From the NCBI RefSeq assembly GCF_012396185.1, contig NZ_JAAXOW010000004.1:124001-188000 (forward strand): 64,000 nucleotides of DNA. Reading direction: 5' to 3'. Below are positions 38,233 to 47,915 of this stretch, piece by piece. Under the pieces are notes generated by a model. The model worked only from the letters and a program-made list of their open reading frames with translations. It ran no database searches and was not told the DNA's origin. The DNA is from Sanguibacter hominis ATCC BAA-789 (lineage in GTDB: Bacteria > Actinomycetota > Actinomycetes > Actinomycetales > Cellulomonadaceae). The translations under genes were made by a program, and so were the position numbers. Numbering within the stretch: position 1 is the stretch's first letter; the number at the start of each line of letters is the position of its first letter.

Positions 38233-38342
38233 GGTCCGCCCACGGCGGACCCCTGCCGGCGACCGCCGTCGCGCTCCCGAGCGCGCACGTCGTCGCCTGA
38301 CCGTCCTTCTCGGACACCGCCGATGCCGGCTCCTCAGGAGCC
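38233..38342 (+). promoter_or_regulatory. Candidate attenuator hairpins after the leader peptide
   Basis: GGTCCGCC/GGCGGACC (38233-38251, CAC loop) begins 8 nt after the leader peptide stop, within ribosome reach. A second hairpin GGCTCC/GGAGCC lies at 38328-38342. There is no gene between 38225 and 38448. Alternative pairing controlled by the leader-peptide ribosome is plausible but not demonstrated. Confidence 0.45.
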
Positions 38343-38448
38343 CCCGGCCGTTGCAGTCACCTCGGCGCACGCTGCGCACCGTCCCCCCTGACGACGTGAG
38401 TCCGTGGGGTCGGTGCTGCGCGCCGCCGTCACGCAGAGAGCGAAGACC

Positions 38449-39429
38449 ATGACCTCGACCACCCCTTCTCGTCCCACGACCGCCGACCGTCAGATCCACC
38501 TGGGTATCGACCTCACGAGCGCGGGCGCGCGCCGCGTCACGAGCCGCGTGCCTGTCGCGTCGTTCGCGAGCGCGTTCGACGCCGAGCGTCTCGCCGACCT
38601 CGTCGCCGCGGCGCAGCGCGGCACCCTCGACTTCGTCGCGATCGACGACTCGTTCCGTCTCCAGCCCGAGACGGTCGGCCTGCTGCGCGGCCGCCTGGAC
38701 GCGGCGGTCGTCGCGTCGCGCCTCGGGAAGGTCACGCACGGCGTGGGTCTCGTCGCGACGATCTCGCCCGAGGCGACCGAGCCGGAGCACGTCGCGACGG
38801 CGCTGCAGACGATCAGCCGGGTGTCCGGCGGCCGCGCAGGGTGGCAGGTCGACGGCAGCGCGCCCGACCGGTCGGTGACGGCCGTGACGCGGGCCGTGTC
38901 GTCGGTCGCGCCGACGGTCGTGCGCGTGCGCTCGGACGCTCAGCTCGAGCGTGCCGCCCGGCACGCGGACGTCCTGCGGATCGCCGCGACGGACCTCGAC
39001 TCGGCGCTCGAGCAGCGCCGTCGGGCTCGGACGATCGCCGTCGAGGCGGGCCGTGCGGCTGACGACGTCCTCGTCCTCGTCGACGTGTATGCCGTCACGG
39101 GTCCGGACGCGGAGAGCGCGCAGGCGCGTGTCGAGCTGCTCGACGCGTTCGAGGGGACGGACGTCGTCGCGCAGCACTCCGACTCGCTCATCCACGTGGG
39201 GACGCCGCTCGACCTCGCGGAGCTTGCCGAGGCGTGGTTCGAGGCGGGTGCGGTCGACGGGTTCGTCGTGACGCCGTCGTCGCTCGTCGCGGACGTCGCG
39301 GGCCTGGTCGACGGCGTGGTGCCCGCGCTCCGGGCGAGCGGCGTGTTCCGCCGCGAGTACCCGGGGGCGACGCTGCGCGAGAGCCTCGCGCTCACGCCGT
39401 CGGGCGTGGGGGTCCTCGCCGGGGTGTGA
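38449..39429 (+). CDS. LLM-class flavin-dependent monooxygenase-like protein
   Basis: The 326-residue protein has a luciferase-like TIM-barrel pattern: LDFVAIDDSF, HGVGLVATISPEATEPEHVA and SGGRAGWQVDGS as in the NtaA/SnaA/DszA group, and a C-terminal DGFVVTPSSL. It is well below the usual 430-450 residues of that group, lacking part of the insertion region, yet shows no stop or shift. Sulfonate or dialkyl-sulfur use fits its SAM-IV and cysteine-peptide leader. The flavin reductase partner is not in the window. Confidence 0.8.
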   Translation: MTSTTPSRPTTADRQIHLGIDLTSAGARRVTSRVPVASFASAFDAERLADLVAAAQRGTLDFVAIDDSFRLQPETVGLLRGRLDAAVVASRLGKVTHGVGLVATISPEATEPEHVATALQTISRVSGGRAGWQVDGSAPDRSVTAVTRAVSSVAPTVVRVRSDAQLERAARHADVLRIAATDLDSALEQRRRARTIAVEAGRAADDVLVLVDVYAVTGPDAESAQARVELLDAFEGTDVVAQHSDSLIHVGTPLDLAELAEAWFEAGAVDGFVVTPSSLVADVAGLVDGVVPALRASGVFRREYPGATLRESLALTPSGVGVLAGV

Positions 39430-39570
39430 GACGCGCTGCCTGCTGCCCTGCCCGGGCATCCCGGGCGGGGCAGCGGTGCGTGCGGGGGAGTTTCGCGCGT
39501 CGTTCTGCGGATGTGGGCGCGGCTGGGACTTTAGGCCCCTCCGCCACGCGGGTGCAGCAGAGCAGAATCA

Positions 39571-39608
39571 ACATCTAGTGACAACGGTGTGACTCGACCA
39601 CTAGATGT
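39571..39608 (+). promoter_or_regulatory. Pair of NrdR-box-like sites upstream of nrdD
   Basis: ACATCTAGTG (39571-39580) and its exact complement CACTAGATGT (39599-39608) lie 28 bp apart start to start, 11 bp before the nrdD ATG. The CTAGTG/CACTAG cores resemble actinobacterial NrdR boxes. NrdR represses ribonucleotide reductase genes when deoxynucleotides are plentiful. nrdR itself is not in the window. Confidence 0.7.
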
Positions 39609-39619
39609 AGGGGAATCGA

Positions 39620-41485
39620 ATGGCTCAGGCTGACGCAGCGACGCGGACCCAGGTCGACGTGGGGTCGACCATGCGCGAGTACCTGGACCGGACCGACTGG
39701 CGCGTCAACGCCAACGCCAACCAGGGTTACTCCCTCGGCGGCCTCATCCTCAACACCGCCGGCAAGGTCACCGCGAACTACTGGCTCTCCGAGGTGTACC
39801 GCCCCGAGGTCGGGCAGGCGCACCGCGACGGCGACCTGCACATCCACGACCTCGACGTGTTCGGCGGGTACTGCGCCGGCTGGTCCTTGCGCATGCTCCT
39901 GACGCAGGGCTTCAACGGCGTGCCGGGCAAGGTCGAGTCGAACCCGCCCAAGCACTTCAGCTCCGCCGTCGGGCAGATCGTCAACTTCCTCGGCACCATG
40001 CAGAACGAGTGGGCCGGCGCGCAGGCGTTCTCCTCGTTCGACACGTACATGGCGCCGTTCGTCCGCAAGGACGCGATGACCTACGACCAGGTCAAGCAGT
40101 GCGTCCAGGAGCTCATCTACAACCTCAACGTCCCCTCCCGCTGGGGCACGCAGACGCCGTTCACCAACCTCACGTTCGACTGGACCTGCCCCGAGGACCT
40201 CCGCGACCAGGTGCCGCTCGTCGACGACTCCCCGATGGACTTCACGTACGGCGAACTCCAGGCCGAGATGGACCTCATCAACCGCGCCTACATCGAGGTC
40301 ATGACAGAGGGTGACGCGTCGGGCCGCGTCTTCACGTTCCCCATCCCGACCTACAACATCACCGAGGACTTCCCGTGGGAGTCCGAGAACGCGACGCGAC
40401 TGTTCGAGATGACCGCGAAGTACGGGCTGCCGTACTTCCAGAACTTCCTCAACTCCGAGCTCGAGCCCGGGATGGTCCGCTCGATGTGCTGCCGCCTCCA
40501 GCTCGACCTGCGCGAGCTGCTCAAGCGCGGCAACGGACTGTTCGGGTCGGCCGAGCAGACCGGGTCGATCGGCGTCGTCACCGTGAACTGCGCACGCCTC
40601 GGATACCTGTTCCGCGGCGACGAGTCCGCGCTGGTCGCCCGGCTCGACGAGCTGATGGACCTCGCGAAGGAGTCGCTCGAGGTCAAGCGACAGGTGGTGC
40701 AGCACTACATCGACGAGGGCCTGTTCCCGTACACGCGCCGCTACCTCGGCAACCTCGACAACCACTTCTCGACGATCGGCGTCAACGGTCTCAACGAGAT
40801 GGTCCGCAACTTCACCGCGACAGCCGAGCAGCCGCAGGGCGCTCTCGACATCACGGACGACGAGGGGCACGCGATGGCCGTGCGCATCCTCGACCACGTC
40901 CGCGCGCGCATGGTCGAGTTCCAGGAGGAGACGGGCCACCTCTACAACCTCGAGGCGACCCCCGCGGAGGGGACGACGTACCGCTTCGCGAAGGAGGACC
41001 GGGCGCGCTGGACGGACATCCTGCAGGCGGGCACCGAGTCGAACCCGTACTACACGAACTCCTCCCAGCTGCCGGCCGGGTTCACCGCCGACCCGTTCGA
41101 GGCGCTCGAACGGCAGGAGGAGCTGCAGGGCAAGTACACGGGCGGCACGGTGCTGCACCTGTACATGAGCGAGAAGATGAGCTCGGCGGACGCCGCGCGC
41201 GAGCTGGTGCACCGGTCCCTGCAGAACTTCCGCCTGCCGTACATCACCGTGACGCCGACGTTCTCGATCTGCCCGAACCACGGCTACCTCGCGGGCGAGC
41301 ACCCGACGTGCCCGCGCTGCGCCGAGCGACGACCGGACGCCGAGCCGGTCGTGTGCGAGGTGTGGACGCGCGTCATGGGCTACCACCGGCCCGTGAGTTC
41401 GTTCAACATCGGGAAGAAGGGCGAGCACGCGGAACGGCAGTTCTTCACGGAGGAGCGGGCGCGAGCGCACCTGCGGTCAGCATGA
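39620..41485 (+). CDS. nrdD: Anaerobic ribonucleoside-triphosphate reductase NrdD (class III)
   Basis: The 621-residue glycyl-radical enzyme makes deoxynucleotides without oxygen. Visible are DLHIHDLDVFGGYCAGW at the active site, CCRLQLDLRELLKRG, the zinc-type cluster with Cys551, His554, Cys564 and Cys567 (ICPNHGY...CPRC), and radical Gly587 in RVMGYHRPV. The first cysteine pair of the usual four-cysteine site is replaced by Cys-His. It is coupled to nrdG and lies behind NrdR-like boxes. It is somewhat shorter than E. coli NrdD because it lacks the ATP-cone. Confidence 0.95.
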   Translation: MAQADAATRTQVDVGSTMREYLDRTDWRVNANANQGYSLGGLILNTAGKVTANYWLSEVYRPEVGQAHRDGDLHIHDLDVFGGYCAGWSLRMLLTQGFNGVPGKVESNPPKHFSSAVGQIVNFLGTMQNEWAGAQAFSSFDTYMAPFVRKDAMTYDQVKQCVQELIYNLNVPSRWGTQTPFTNLTFDWTCPEDLRDQVPLVDDSPMDFTYGELQAEMDLINRAYIEVMTEGDASGRVFTFPIPTYNITEDFPWESENATRLFEMTAKYGLPYFQNFLNSELEPGMVRSMCCRLQLDLRELLKRGNGLFGSAEQTGSIGVVTVNCARLGYLFRGDESALVARLDELMDLAKESLEVKRQVVQHYIDEGLFPYTRRYLGNLDNHFSTIGVNGLNEMVRNFTATAEQPQGALDITDDEGHAMAVRILDHVRARMVEFQEETGHLYNLEATPAEGTTYRFAKEDRARWTDILQAGTESNPYYTNSSQLPAGFTADPFEALERQEELQGKYTGGTVLHLYMSEKMSSADAARELVHRSLQNFRLPYITVTPTFSICPNHGYLAGEHPTCPRCAERRPDAEPVVCEVWTRVMGYHRPVSSFNIGKKGEHAERQFFTEERARAHLRSA

Positions 41486-42201
41486 TCCTCGCGGACGACC
41501 TCAACGTCGCCGGCTTCGAGCCGTTCTCGTCCTGCGACTGGCCAGGTCGTCTCGTCGCGACGGTCTTCCTGCAGGGCTGCCCGTGGGACTGCGGCTACTG
41601 CCACAACGCGGCGATCATCGACCCGCGCGCGCAAGGTGAGTCGAGCTGGGCGGAGGTGCGCGCGGTCCTCGCGCGCCGTCGCGGACTGCTCGACGGCGTC
41701 GTCTTCTCGGGTGGTGAGCCGACCCGCCAGGCGGGGCTCGCCGCCGCGATGCGCGAGGTGCGCGCGGCCGGCTACGCCGTCGGGCTGCACACCGGGGGCG
41801 CGTACCCGCGCCGGGTGCGTGACCTCGCCGCGGAGGGTCTGCTCGACTGGGTCGGCCTCGACATCAAGGGCCCGCGCGACCGGTTCGACGCCGTCACGCG
41901 GAGGCCGGGCGGCGCCCGGCCGGCGTTCGAGACGCTCCGCGTCCTGCAGGAGGCCGGGGTGCCGATGCAGGTGCGCACGACGGTCGACCCGACCGTCCTC
42001 TCGCCCGACGACGTCGCGCGTCTGACCGCCGAGCTCGCCGAGGCCGGCGTCACCGACCACGTCCTGCAGGAGGTGCGCACGGACGGCGCCCGGCCCGAGT
42101 TCGTCGAGCGGTTCGCCGAGATGAGCCGTGCGTCGAACGGAGCGGCCGTGGTGCGGGCCGCCGGGCACGGACCGGCGCACCTCGACGTGGTCTCGTCGTG
42201 A
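41482..42201 (+). CDS. nrdG: NrdD-activating radical-SAM enzyme NrdG
   Basis: The 239-residue activase creates the glycyl radical on NrdD. It has the radical-SAM motif CPWDCGYC (C-x3-C-x2-C, around residues 33-40), FSGGEPTRQ for SAM binding and LDIKGP. The ATG overlaps the nrdD stop by 4 bp. The family annotation often reads pyruvate formate-lyase activating type, but coupling to nrdD decides the partner. Confidence 0.94.
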   Translation: MILADDLNVAGFEPFSSCDWPGRLVATVFLQGCPWDCGYCHNAAIIDPRAQGESSWAEVRAVLARRRGLLDGVVFSGGEPTRQAGLAAAMREVRAAGYAVGLHTGGAYPRRVRDLAAEGLLDWVGLDIKGPRDRFDAVTRRPGGARPAFETLRVLQEAGVPMQVRTTVDPTVLSPDDVARLTAELAEAGVTDHVLQEVRTDGARPEFVERFAEMSRASNGAAVVRAAGHGPAHLDVVSS

Positions 42202-42596
42202 CGGTGCCCCGGCTGGCGATCGTCGTGATCGCGGTCGACGACGTGGATGCTGCCTCGACGTTCTGGGCCGCGCTCACGGGCCTGTCGGCAACCGAGCGCG
42301 TGCCGGGCGTGTTCGCGGAGCACGGGGCGCCTGACGGCGCGGGGCCCGGCGTCGCGTGGTACCGCCGGGAGTCCTATGTCGCCAACCTCGGCGCAGGGGT
42401 CGGGGACCTCGCCGCGGGCGAGGTCCACCCGGCGGAGCTGTACCTGCGCGTGGACGACGTCGCGCACGAGCTGGAGCGCGCCGTCGCGCTGGGCGCGGCC
42501 GAGCTGTCTCCCGCGGGCGCCCGACCGTGGGGTGAGACGGTCGCGTACGTGCGCGCCCCCGGCGGTGCCGTCGTCGCGCTCGCCACGGGACGCTGA
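42198..42596 (+). CDS. Glyoxalase/VOC-fold protein
   Basis: The 132-residue protein has two beta-alpha-beta-beta-beta units (AIVVIAVDDVDAASTFWAAL; AELYLRVDDVAHELERAVAL) and a final ETVAYVRAPGGAVVALATG, typical of the VOC superfamily. The metal ligands are not clear. Its GTG overlaps the nrdG stop, so it is co-transcribed with the anaerobic reductase genes, but a functional link is unproven. Confidence 0.8.
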   Translation: MTVPRLAIVVIAVDDVDAASTFWAALTGLSATERVPGVFAEHGAPDGAGPGVAWYRRESYVANLGAGVGDLAAGEVHPAELYLRVDDVAHELERAVALGAAELSPAGARPWGETVAYVRAPGGAVVALATGR

Positions 42597-42736
42597 CGCG
42601 CCGCTGCTGCGGGTCCTTGCTCCGGGCCGGGCTTCCCTCACGTGGGCTCGCTCACACGCAGGGCCCCTGGTGGTACCCCCGTGCTAACGTCGTCGACGGT
42701 GCCCATCGGCACCCGATCGAGCGTGAGCCCTTCGCC

Positions 42737-42811
42737 ATGACGGCGCGGTTCACCCACGGCGTGCATCACCTGCTCCTCGCAGCAAGGCGGCACCAGCCAG
42801 ACCTTTTCTAG
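42737..42811 (+). CDS. 24-residue leader peptide of the MFS gene
   Basis: A short frame, MTARFTHGVHHLLLAARRHQ followed by PDLF, ends with TAG at 42809-42811. The stop is part of the TAGGAG ribosome site of the MFS gene, whose TTG start is 11 nt away. Stop and ribosome site being fused is the geometry of leader peptides that control efflux genes by stalling or re-initiation. No strong site precedes its own ATG, so it may be leaderless. Confidence 0.5.
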   Translation: MTARFTHGVHHLLLAARRHQPDLF

Positions 42812-42821
42812 GAGCATCGAG

Positions 42822-44081
42822 TTGAGCACTGTCACGCCCGCGCGCCCCGACGCCCGCGTCACCACGACCGGCACCGAGCACGCCCCCACCCTGATCGCCG
42901 CGACCGGCCTCGGCTACTACCCGCTCGCGTTCGTCGCGCGCCTCCCGTTCGCGATGGTGGTCGTCGGTGTCCTCACGTACGTCGTCGCGGTGTCCGGGTC
43001 GGTCGCCGTCGGCGGCCTCGCGGCGGCTGCGGTCGGTGTCGGTGTCGTGATCGCCGGGCCGGTCGTCGGTGCGACGGTCGATCGTCGCGGCCAGCGCAAG
43101 GTCCTGCCTGCTGTTGCCCTCGCGAACGTCGTGGCGGTGCTCACGCTCGCGTTCGTCGTCGGTCAGGGCGTGTCGACGCCGGTCGTCGTGGCGTGCTCGT
43201 TCCTCGCGGGTGCCACGGTCCCGCAGGTCGCGCCGCTGTCGCGGACGCGGCTCGTGACGCTCGTCGGTGAGCGCGTCGCGCCGAGCCGACGCGTGACGAC
43301 GTTCTCGCGGGTCATGTCTTACGAGTCGGCGATCGACGAGACGGCGTTCGTGGTCGGGCCGGTGCTCGTGGGTCTGCTCGCGGCGTGGGTTGCGCCGTGG
43401 CTGCCGCTCGTCGCGGCGGCGGGGCTGAGCCTGACGGCGGTCGTGGCGTTCGCGCTGCACCCGACGGGTGCGGTGCGCTCGCACGCGGCACGCGATGCTG
43501 AGCGGGCGCCGCTGAGCGAGGTCGTGCGGGTGCGTGTGCTGGTCGTCGTGACGGGTGCGTTCGCGGTCGGCCTGTTCTTCGGGACGACGCTGACGTCGCT
43601 CACCGCGCACATGGGTGTGCAGGGCCGTGCGGACGACGCGGGCCTGCTGTACGGCGCGCTGGGCCTCACGTCTGCGGCGCTCGCGCTGGGTGCGGCGGCG
43701 CTGCCGCGTGCGTTCGCGGCCCGGTGGCGGTGGGTCGGGTTCGCGGCCGTGATCGCGGCGTCGGCTGCGCTGTACGCGCAGCTCGGGGCTGCGGCGTCGC
43801 CGACGGCGGTGCTGCTGCTCATGGGTGTGGGCGTGGGGCCGGTGCTCGTGACGCTGTTGAGCATGGCGTCGGACCGCAGCCCGGTCGGGCGTGCGGCGAC
43901 GACGATGACGCTCGCGACGGCGGCGCTGAGCCTCGCGCAGGCGCTCGCGTCGGCGCTGACGGGCCAGGTGGCGGAGCGTGTGGGTGTGTCGGCGGCGATG
44001 TGGCTGCCGTTCGCTGCGGCGGTGCTGCTGCTGGTGCTGGGTGGCGCGAACGTCGTCGTGGAGCGTCGCGCGCGGCGGTGA
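42822..44081 (+). CDS. MFS transporter
   Basis: The 419-residue protein has twelve hydrophobic segments, with a motif-A-like GATVDRRGQRKVLP loop between helices 2 and 3. The TTG start is supported by AGGAG 8 nt upstream and by the leader peptide geometry. Proteins of this type are often drug exporters; the substrate is unknown. Codon use is typical of the chromosome. Confidence 0.87.
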   Translation: MSTVTPARPDARVTTTGTEHAPTLIAATGLGYYPLAFVARLPFAMVVVGVLTYVVAVSGSVAVGGLAAAAVGVGVVIAGPVVGATVDRRGQRKVLPAVALANVVAVLTLAFVVGQGVSTPVVVACSFLAGATVPQVAPLSRTRLVTLVGERVAPSRRVTTFSRVMSYESAIDETAFVVGPVLVGLLAAWVAPWLPLVAAAGLSLTAVVAFALHPTGAVRSHAARDAERAPLSEVVRVRVLVVVTGAFAVGLFFGTTLTSLTAHMGVQGRADDAGLLYGALGLTSAALALGAAALPRAFAARWRWVGFAAVIAASAALYAQLGAAASPTAVLLLMGVGVGPVLVTLLSMASDRSPVGRAATTMTLATAALSLAQALASALTGQVAERVGVSAAMWLPFAAAVLLLVLGGANVVVERRARR

Positions 44082-44124
44082 CCGGGCCTGTGGCACTCGG
44101 CCGACGACGGTAGGTAGACAATCT

Positions 44125-44149
44125 GACTAGGTAGCGGTACGTTCTAGTC
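44125..44149. promoter_or_regulatory. Inverted repeat at the PadR gene start
   Basis: GACTAG (44125-44130) and CTAGTC (44144-44149) flank 13 bp and abut the PadR ATG. This AT-richer patch also holds the likely promoter, so it probably is the autoregulatory PadR site. Confidence 0.55.
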
Positions 44150-44515
44150 ATGTCCGAGACCGCGTGGCCCGCCGAGTGGCTCCGCGGCGTCCTCGAACCC
44201 TGCGTCCTGCGGGTCCTCGCCGACGGCGCCACGTACGGCTACGCCATCGCTGAGAAGCTCGCGGACCTCGGCCTGGGCCGGCTCAAGGGCGGCACCCTCT
44301 ACCCGCTGCTCGGACGCATGGAGGCCGCGGGCTACGTCACCGTCGAGTGGCGCGCTGGCGACGGCGGCCCCGGCCGCAAGTTCTACGAGCTCACCGCGGC
44401 CGGGCGCACCGCGCTCGCGGACGCGACCGCCCGCTGGGACCTCTTCACGACGACGACCCGTTCGATCCTCGCGCCCGCGCCCGACGGCCCGGACCACACC
44501 CCGGAGGTGCTCTGA
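44150..44515 (+). CDS. PadR-family transcriptional regulator
   Basis: The 121-residue winged-helix protein shows the PadR core: LRVLADGATYGYAIAEKL, GTLYPLLGRMEAAGYVTVEW and GRKFYELTAAGR. The ATG directly follows the operator, so translation may be leaderless. Its stop overlaps the start of the next gene by one base (TGATG), the usual PadR plus HAAS membrane protein pairing. Confidence 0.93.
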   Translation: MSETAWPAEWLRGVLEPCVLRVLADGATYGYAIAEKLADLGLGRLKGGTLYPLLGRMEAAGYVTVEWRAGDGGPGRKFYELTAAGRTALADATARWDLFTTTTRSILAPAPDGPDHTPEVL

Positions 44516-45228
44516 TGGCACACGCCCCCGACCTCGCGTCCCTCGCACCCCACGTCGACGACGCGTGGACCGACGAGTTCGTGGTCCGGCTGAGGCTGCG
44601 CGACGTTCCCGGCGACCGCATCGGCGACGCCCTCGCCGAGGTCGACGCCCACTGCGCCGACTCGGGAGAGGGCGCGCTCGAGGCGTTCGGCGACCCCGTC
44701 GAGTACGCCGACAGCCTCGACCTGCCCAGCGAGCCCGACGAGCCCGGCGTGCGTCGCACGCTCGCCGGCAGCGGCCTCCAGATCATCGGGCTCCTGCTCG
44801 CGCCGCAGGCCGTCGGAGCCCTCGCGACCGGCGAGGGCCTGCCCGTCTCGGCGGGCGGCGTGACCACGCTCGGCATCATGGTCGCCGTCCTCGCCGCGTT
44901 CGCGGTGCGGCACGACGCGGTGCTGCGGAGCATGATCGCGCGTCCCTGGCCGTGGTGCGTCGGGATCGGTCTCCTGGCCACGGCGTGCCTCCTGCCGATG
45001 CTGCTCTGGCAGACCCAGGTGGCCGACGTCGAACCGTGGGCCGGACTCGCCCTCGCCGTGGTGCTGCTCGCCGTGGGCGGCGTCGTCCAGGCGCGCGCCC
45101 TGGGCGCGGGGGACCCGGTCCTGCTGCCGGGCGACGAGCGCCCGGCGTCGCGCGTCGAGCCGGTCGTCTGGATGATGCCGGCTGCTGCCGTCGTGCTCAG
45201 CGCGTTCGCGTGGTTCGTCGCACGGTGA
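44515..45228 (+). CDS. HAAS-domain membrane protein partner of PadR
   Basis: The 237-residue protein has a soluble N-terminal HAAS-like part of about 85 residues (RLRDVPGDRIGDALAEVDAH, AFGDPVEYADSLDLP) followed by about five membrane helices. HAAS proteins are encoded beside PadR regulators and are thought to pass signals or adjust membranes. The function is unproven. Confidence 0.8.
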   Translation: MAHAPDLASLAPHVDDAWTDEFVVRLRLRDVPGDRIGDALAEVDAHCADSGEGALEAFGDPVEYADSLDLPSEPDEPGVRRTLAGSGLQIIGLLLAPQAVGALATGEGLPVSAGGVTTLGIMVAVLAAFAVRHDAVLRSMIARPWPWCVGIGLLATACLLPMLLWQTQVADVEPWAGLALAVVLLAVGGVVQARALGAGDPVLLPGDERPASRVEPVVWMMPAAAVVLSAFAWFVAR

Positions 45229-45334
45229 CCTCCCCACCCAGGACGTGGGGTGGTCCCCTAGGATCGGACGTGGTCGCCCGGCGTCCTGCCGGACGGTCGC
45301 CGCACACCACGACCACCCGGGCCCCCACCGGTGA

Positions 45335-46618
<1,284 letters not shown>

Positions 46619-46634
46619 CCCTCCTCGACGCCGA

Positions 46635-47915
46635 TCATCTGGACCCGTCCCCGACGAGCGTGATCGTCGTCGGGGGTGCGATGACGTGGAAGTCGACGTC
46701 CGGGCCGCCCGCGTGGGCGACGACGAGGACCTCGTAGTCGCCCGGCTCGAGGGGAGCGCCGTCCTGGCAGCGTGTCCCGGTGAGCTCGGGATAGAGGGTG
46801 CCCAGCGGGGTTGCGCCGTGGTGCTCGGCGTACGCGTCGCCCACCTCGTCCCGCCCGGACGAGAGGACCCACATGCCGCCCGGCACCGTGGTCTTCCGTC
46901 CTGAGACCACGTGCCCGTCCTTGACCAGGTAGGCCTCGACGTACCTCCCGACGTAGGTGGTCTCGTCCTCGGGGTCTGCCGCGAGCCGGACCTGGAGCGC
47001 GGACCTGATGACTGCACCGACCGGGACCGGCTCCTGCGCCGGGTCGACCGTGATGTCGAGCGGCCAGCCGGCTGCCTCAGCTACCGACTGAAGCTCGGGC
47101 GTGACCTGAGCGGTCGGGTCGGCGCACACCAGGCCGTGGTCAGCCCACCCGGTCGGCCGGAGCGGGATACCACTCTCGAGCGTGAGGGCGATCGCCTGGC
47201 TCCACAGGCGTACCTTCGGGACGCCGCGAGGACCGTAGTAGCTCGACGCCTGGCGCTCGGTCGAGTTCTCGGCGACCTCGGCGTCCAGGTATACGTACAG
47301 CTGGAACGGCACGCCCTCGGGGACGGGAGCGCCGTCGCACATCGTGGCCTCGAAGGGCAGGTTGAGGACCTCGGACACGTCACCCGTGCCAGCCCGGGCC
47401 TCGCTGTACCCGCTCGGCGCGCCCGTGTGCCCGCCGACGACGACGCCGTCCTGGACGAGCGCGTAGGAGAGGCCGTGCTCGAAGCCTGCGACGACATCGA
47501 CCTCGGAGTCGTTGACGACGACGATCTGCGGGAGCTCTGTGACGGTCGTCGTGCCGGACGCCGTCGCGAGCCTGACCGGCTCGACCTTCGGCGGAACGAA
47601 TGTCGAGCCGCACGTGGGCACTGTCTCTGCCACTGCCGGGGTGGTCTGCGCTGGCGGCACGGGCGTGGGGGCCACCCGTCCCACGTACTGCGTCACGCCG
47701 ACGCTGGCCGCAGCGACCGCGGCGACCGTCGCGACGGCGGCGAGGTTGCGGGTGCGTGCGCGCCGGACGCGGAGCGCGGTGGCGCGGAGGCGGACGGACG
47801 ACACCATCGCGTCGTCGGACAGGGTCGAGAAGCCAGCCTCCTCCTCGGCGGACGCGCCGATCGCCTCGAGGAGGTCGGGAAGGTCGGGGTGGTCGTCGTG
47901 GTGCCGCTGGTTCAT
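46635..47915 (-). CDS. Anti-sigma-like single-pass membrane protein
   Basis: The 426-residue protein has a cytoplasmic N-part of about 57 residues, one membrane helix (about 58-77, LAAVATVAAVAAASVGVTQY) and a large outer domain with paired cysteines (CGSTF, MCDGA, LVCADP, TRCQDG). The start overlaps the upstream ECF sigma gene by 4 bp. This topology is that of membrane anti-sigma factors or co-regulated surface proteins. The N-part lacks an evident zinc-binding HxxxCxxC motif, so the anti-sigma role rests on gene order. Confidence 0.7.
   Translation of the reverse strand: MNQRHHDDHPDLPDLLEAIGASAEEEAGFSTLSDDAMVSSVRLRATALRVRRARTRNLAAVATVAAVAAASVGVTQYVGRVAPTPVPPAQTTPAVAETVPTCGSTFVPPKVEPVRLATASGTTTVTELPQIVVVNDSEVDVVAGFEHGLSYALVQDGVVVGGHTGAPSGYSEARAGTGDVSEVLNLPFEATMCDGAPVPEGVPFQLYVYLDAEVAENSTERQASSYYGPRGVPKVRLWSQAIALTLESGIPLRPTGWADHGLVCADPTAQVTPELQSVAEAAGWPLDITVDPAQEPVPVGAVIRSALQVRLAADPEDETTYVGRYVEAYLVKDGHVVSGRKTTVPGGMWVLSSGRDEVGDAYAEHHGATPLGTLYPELTGTRCQDGAPLEPGDYEVLVVAHAGGPDVDFHVIAPPTTITLVGDGSR

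Noticed and set aside
42750-44096. 448-codon arginine-rich minus-strand frame opposite the MFS gene
   Set aside because: Its composition is that of a frame shadow; there is no ribosome site and no domain.
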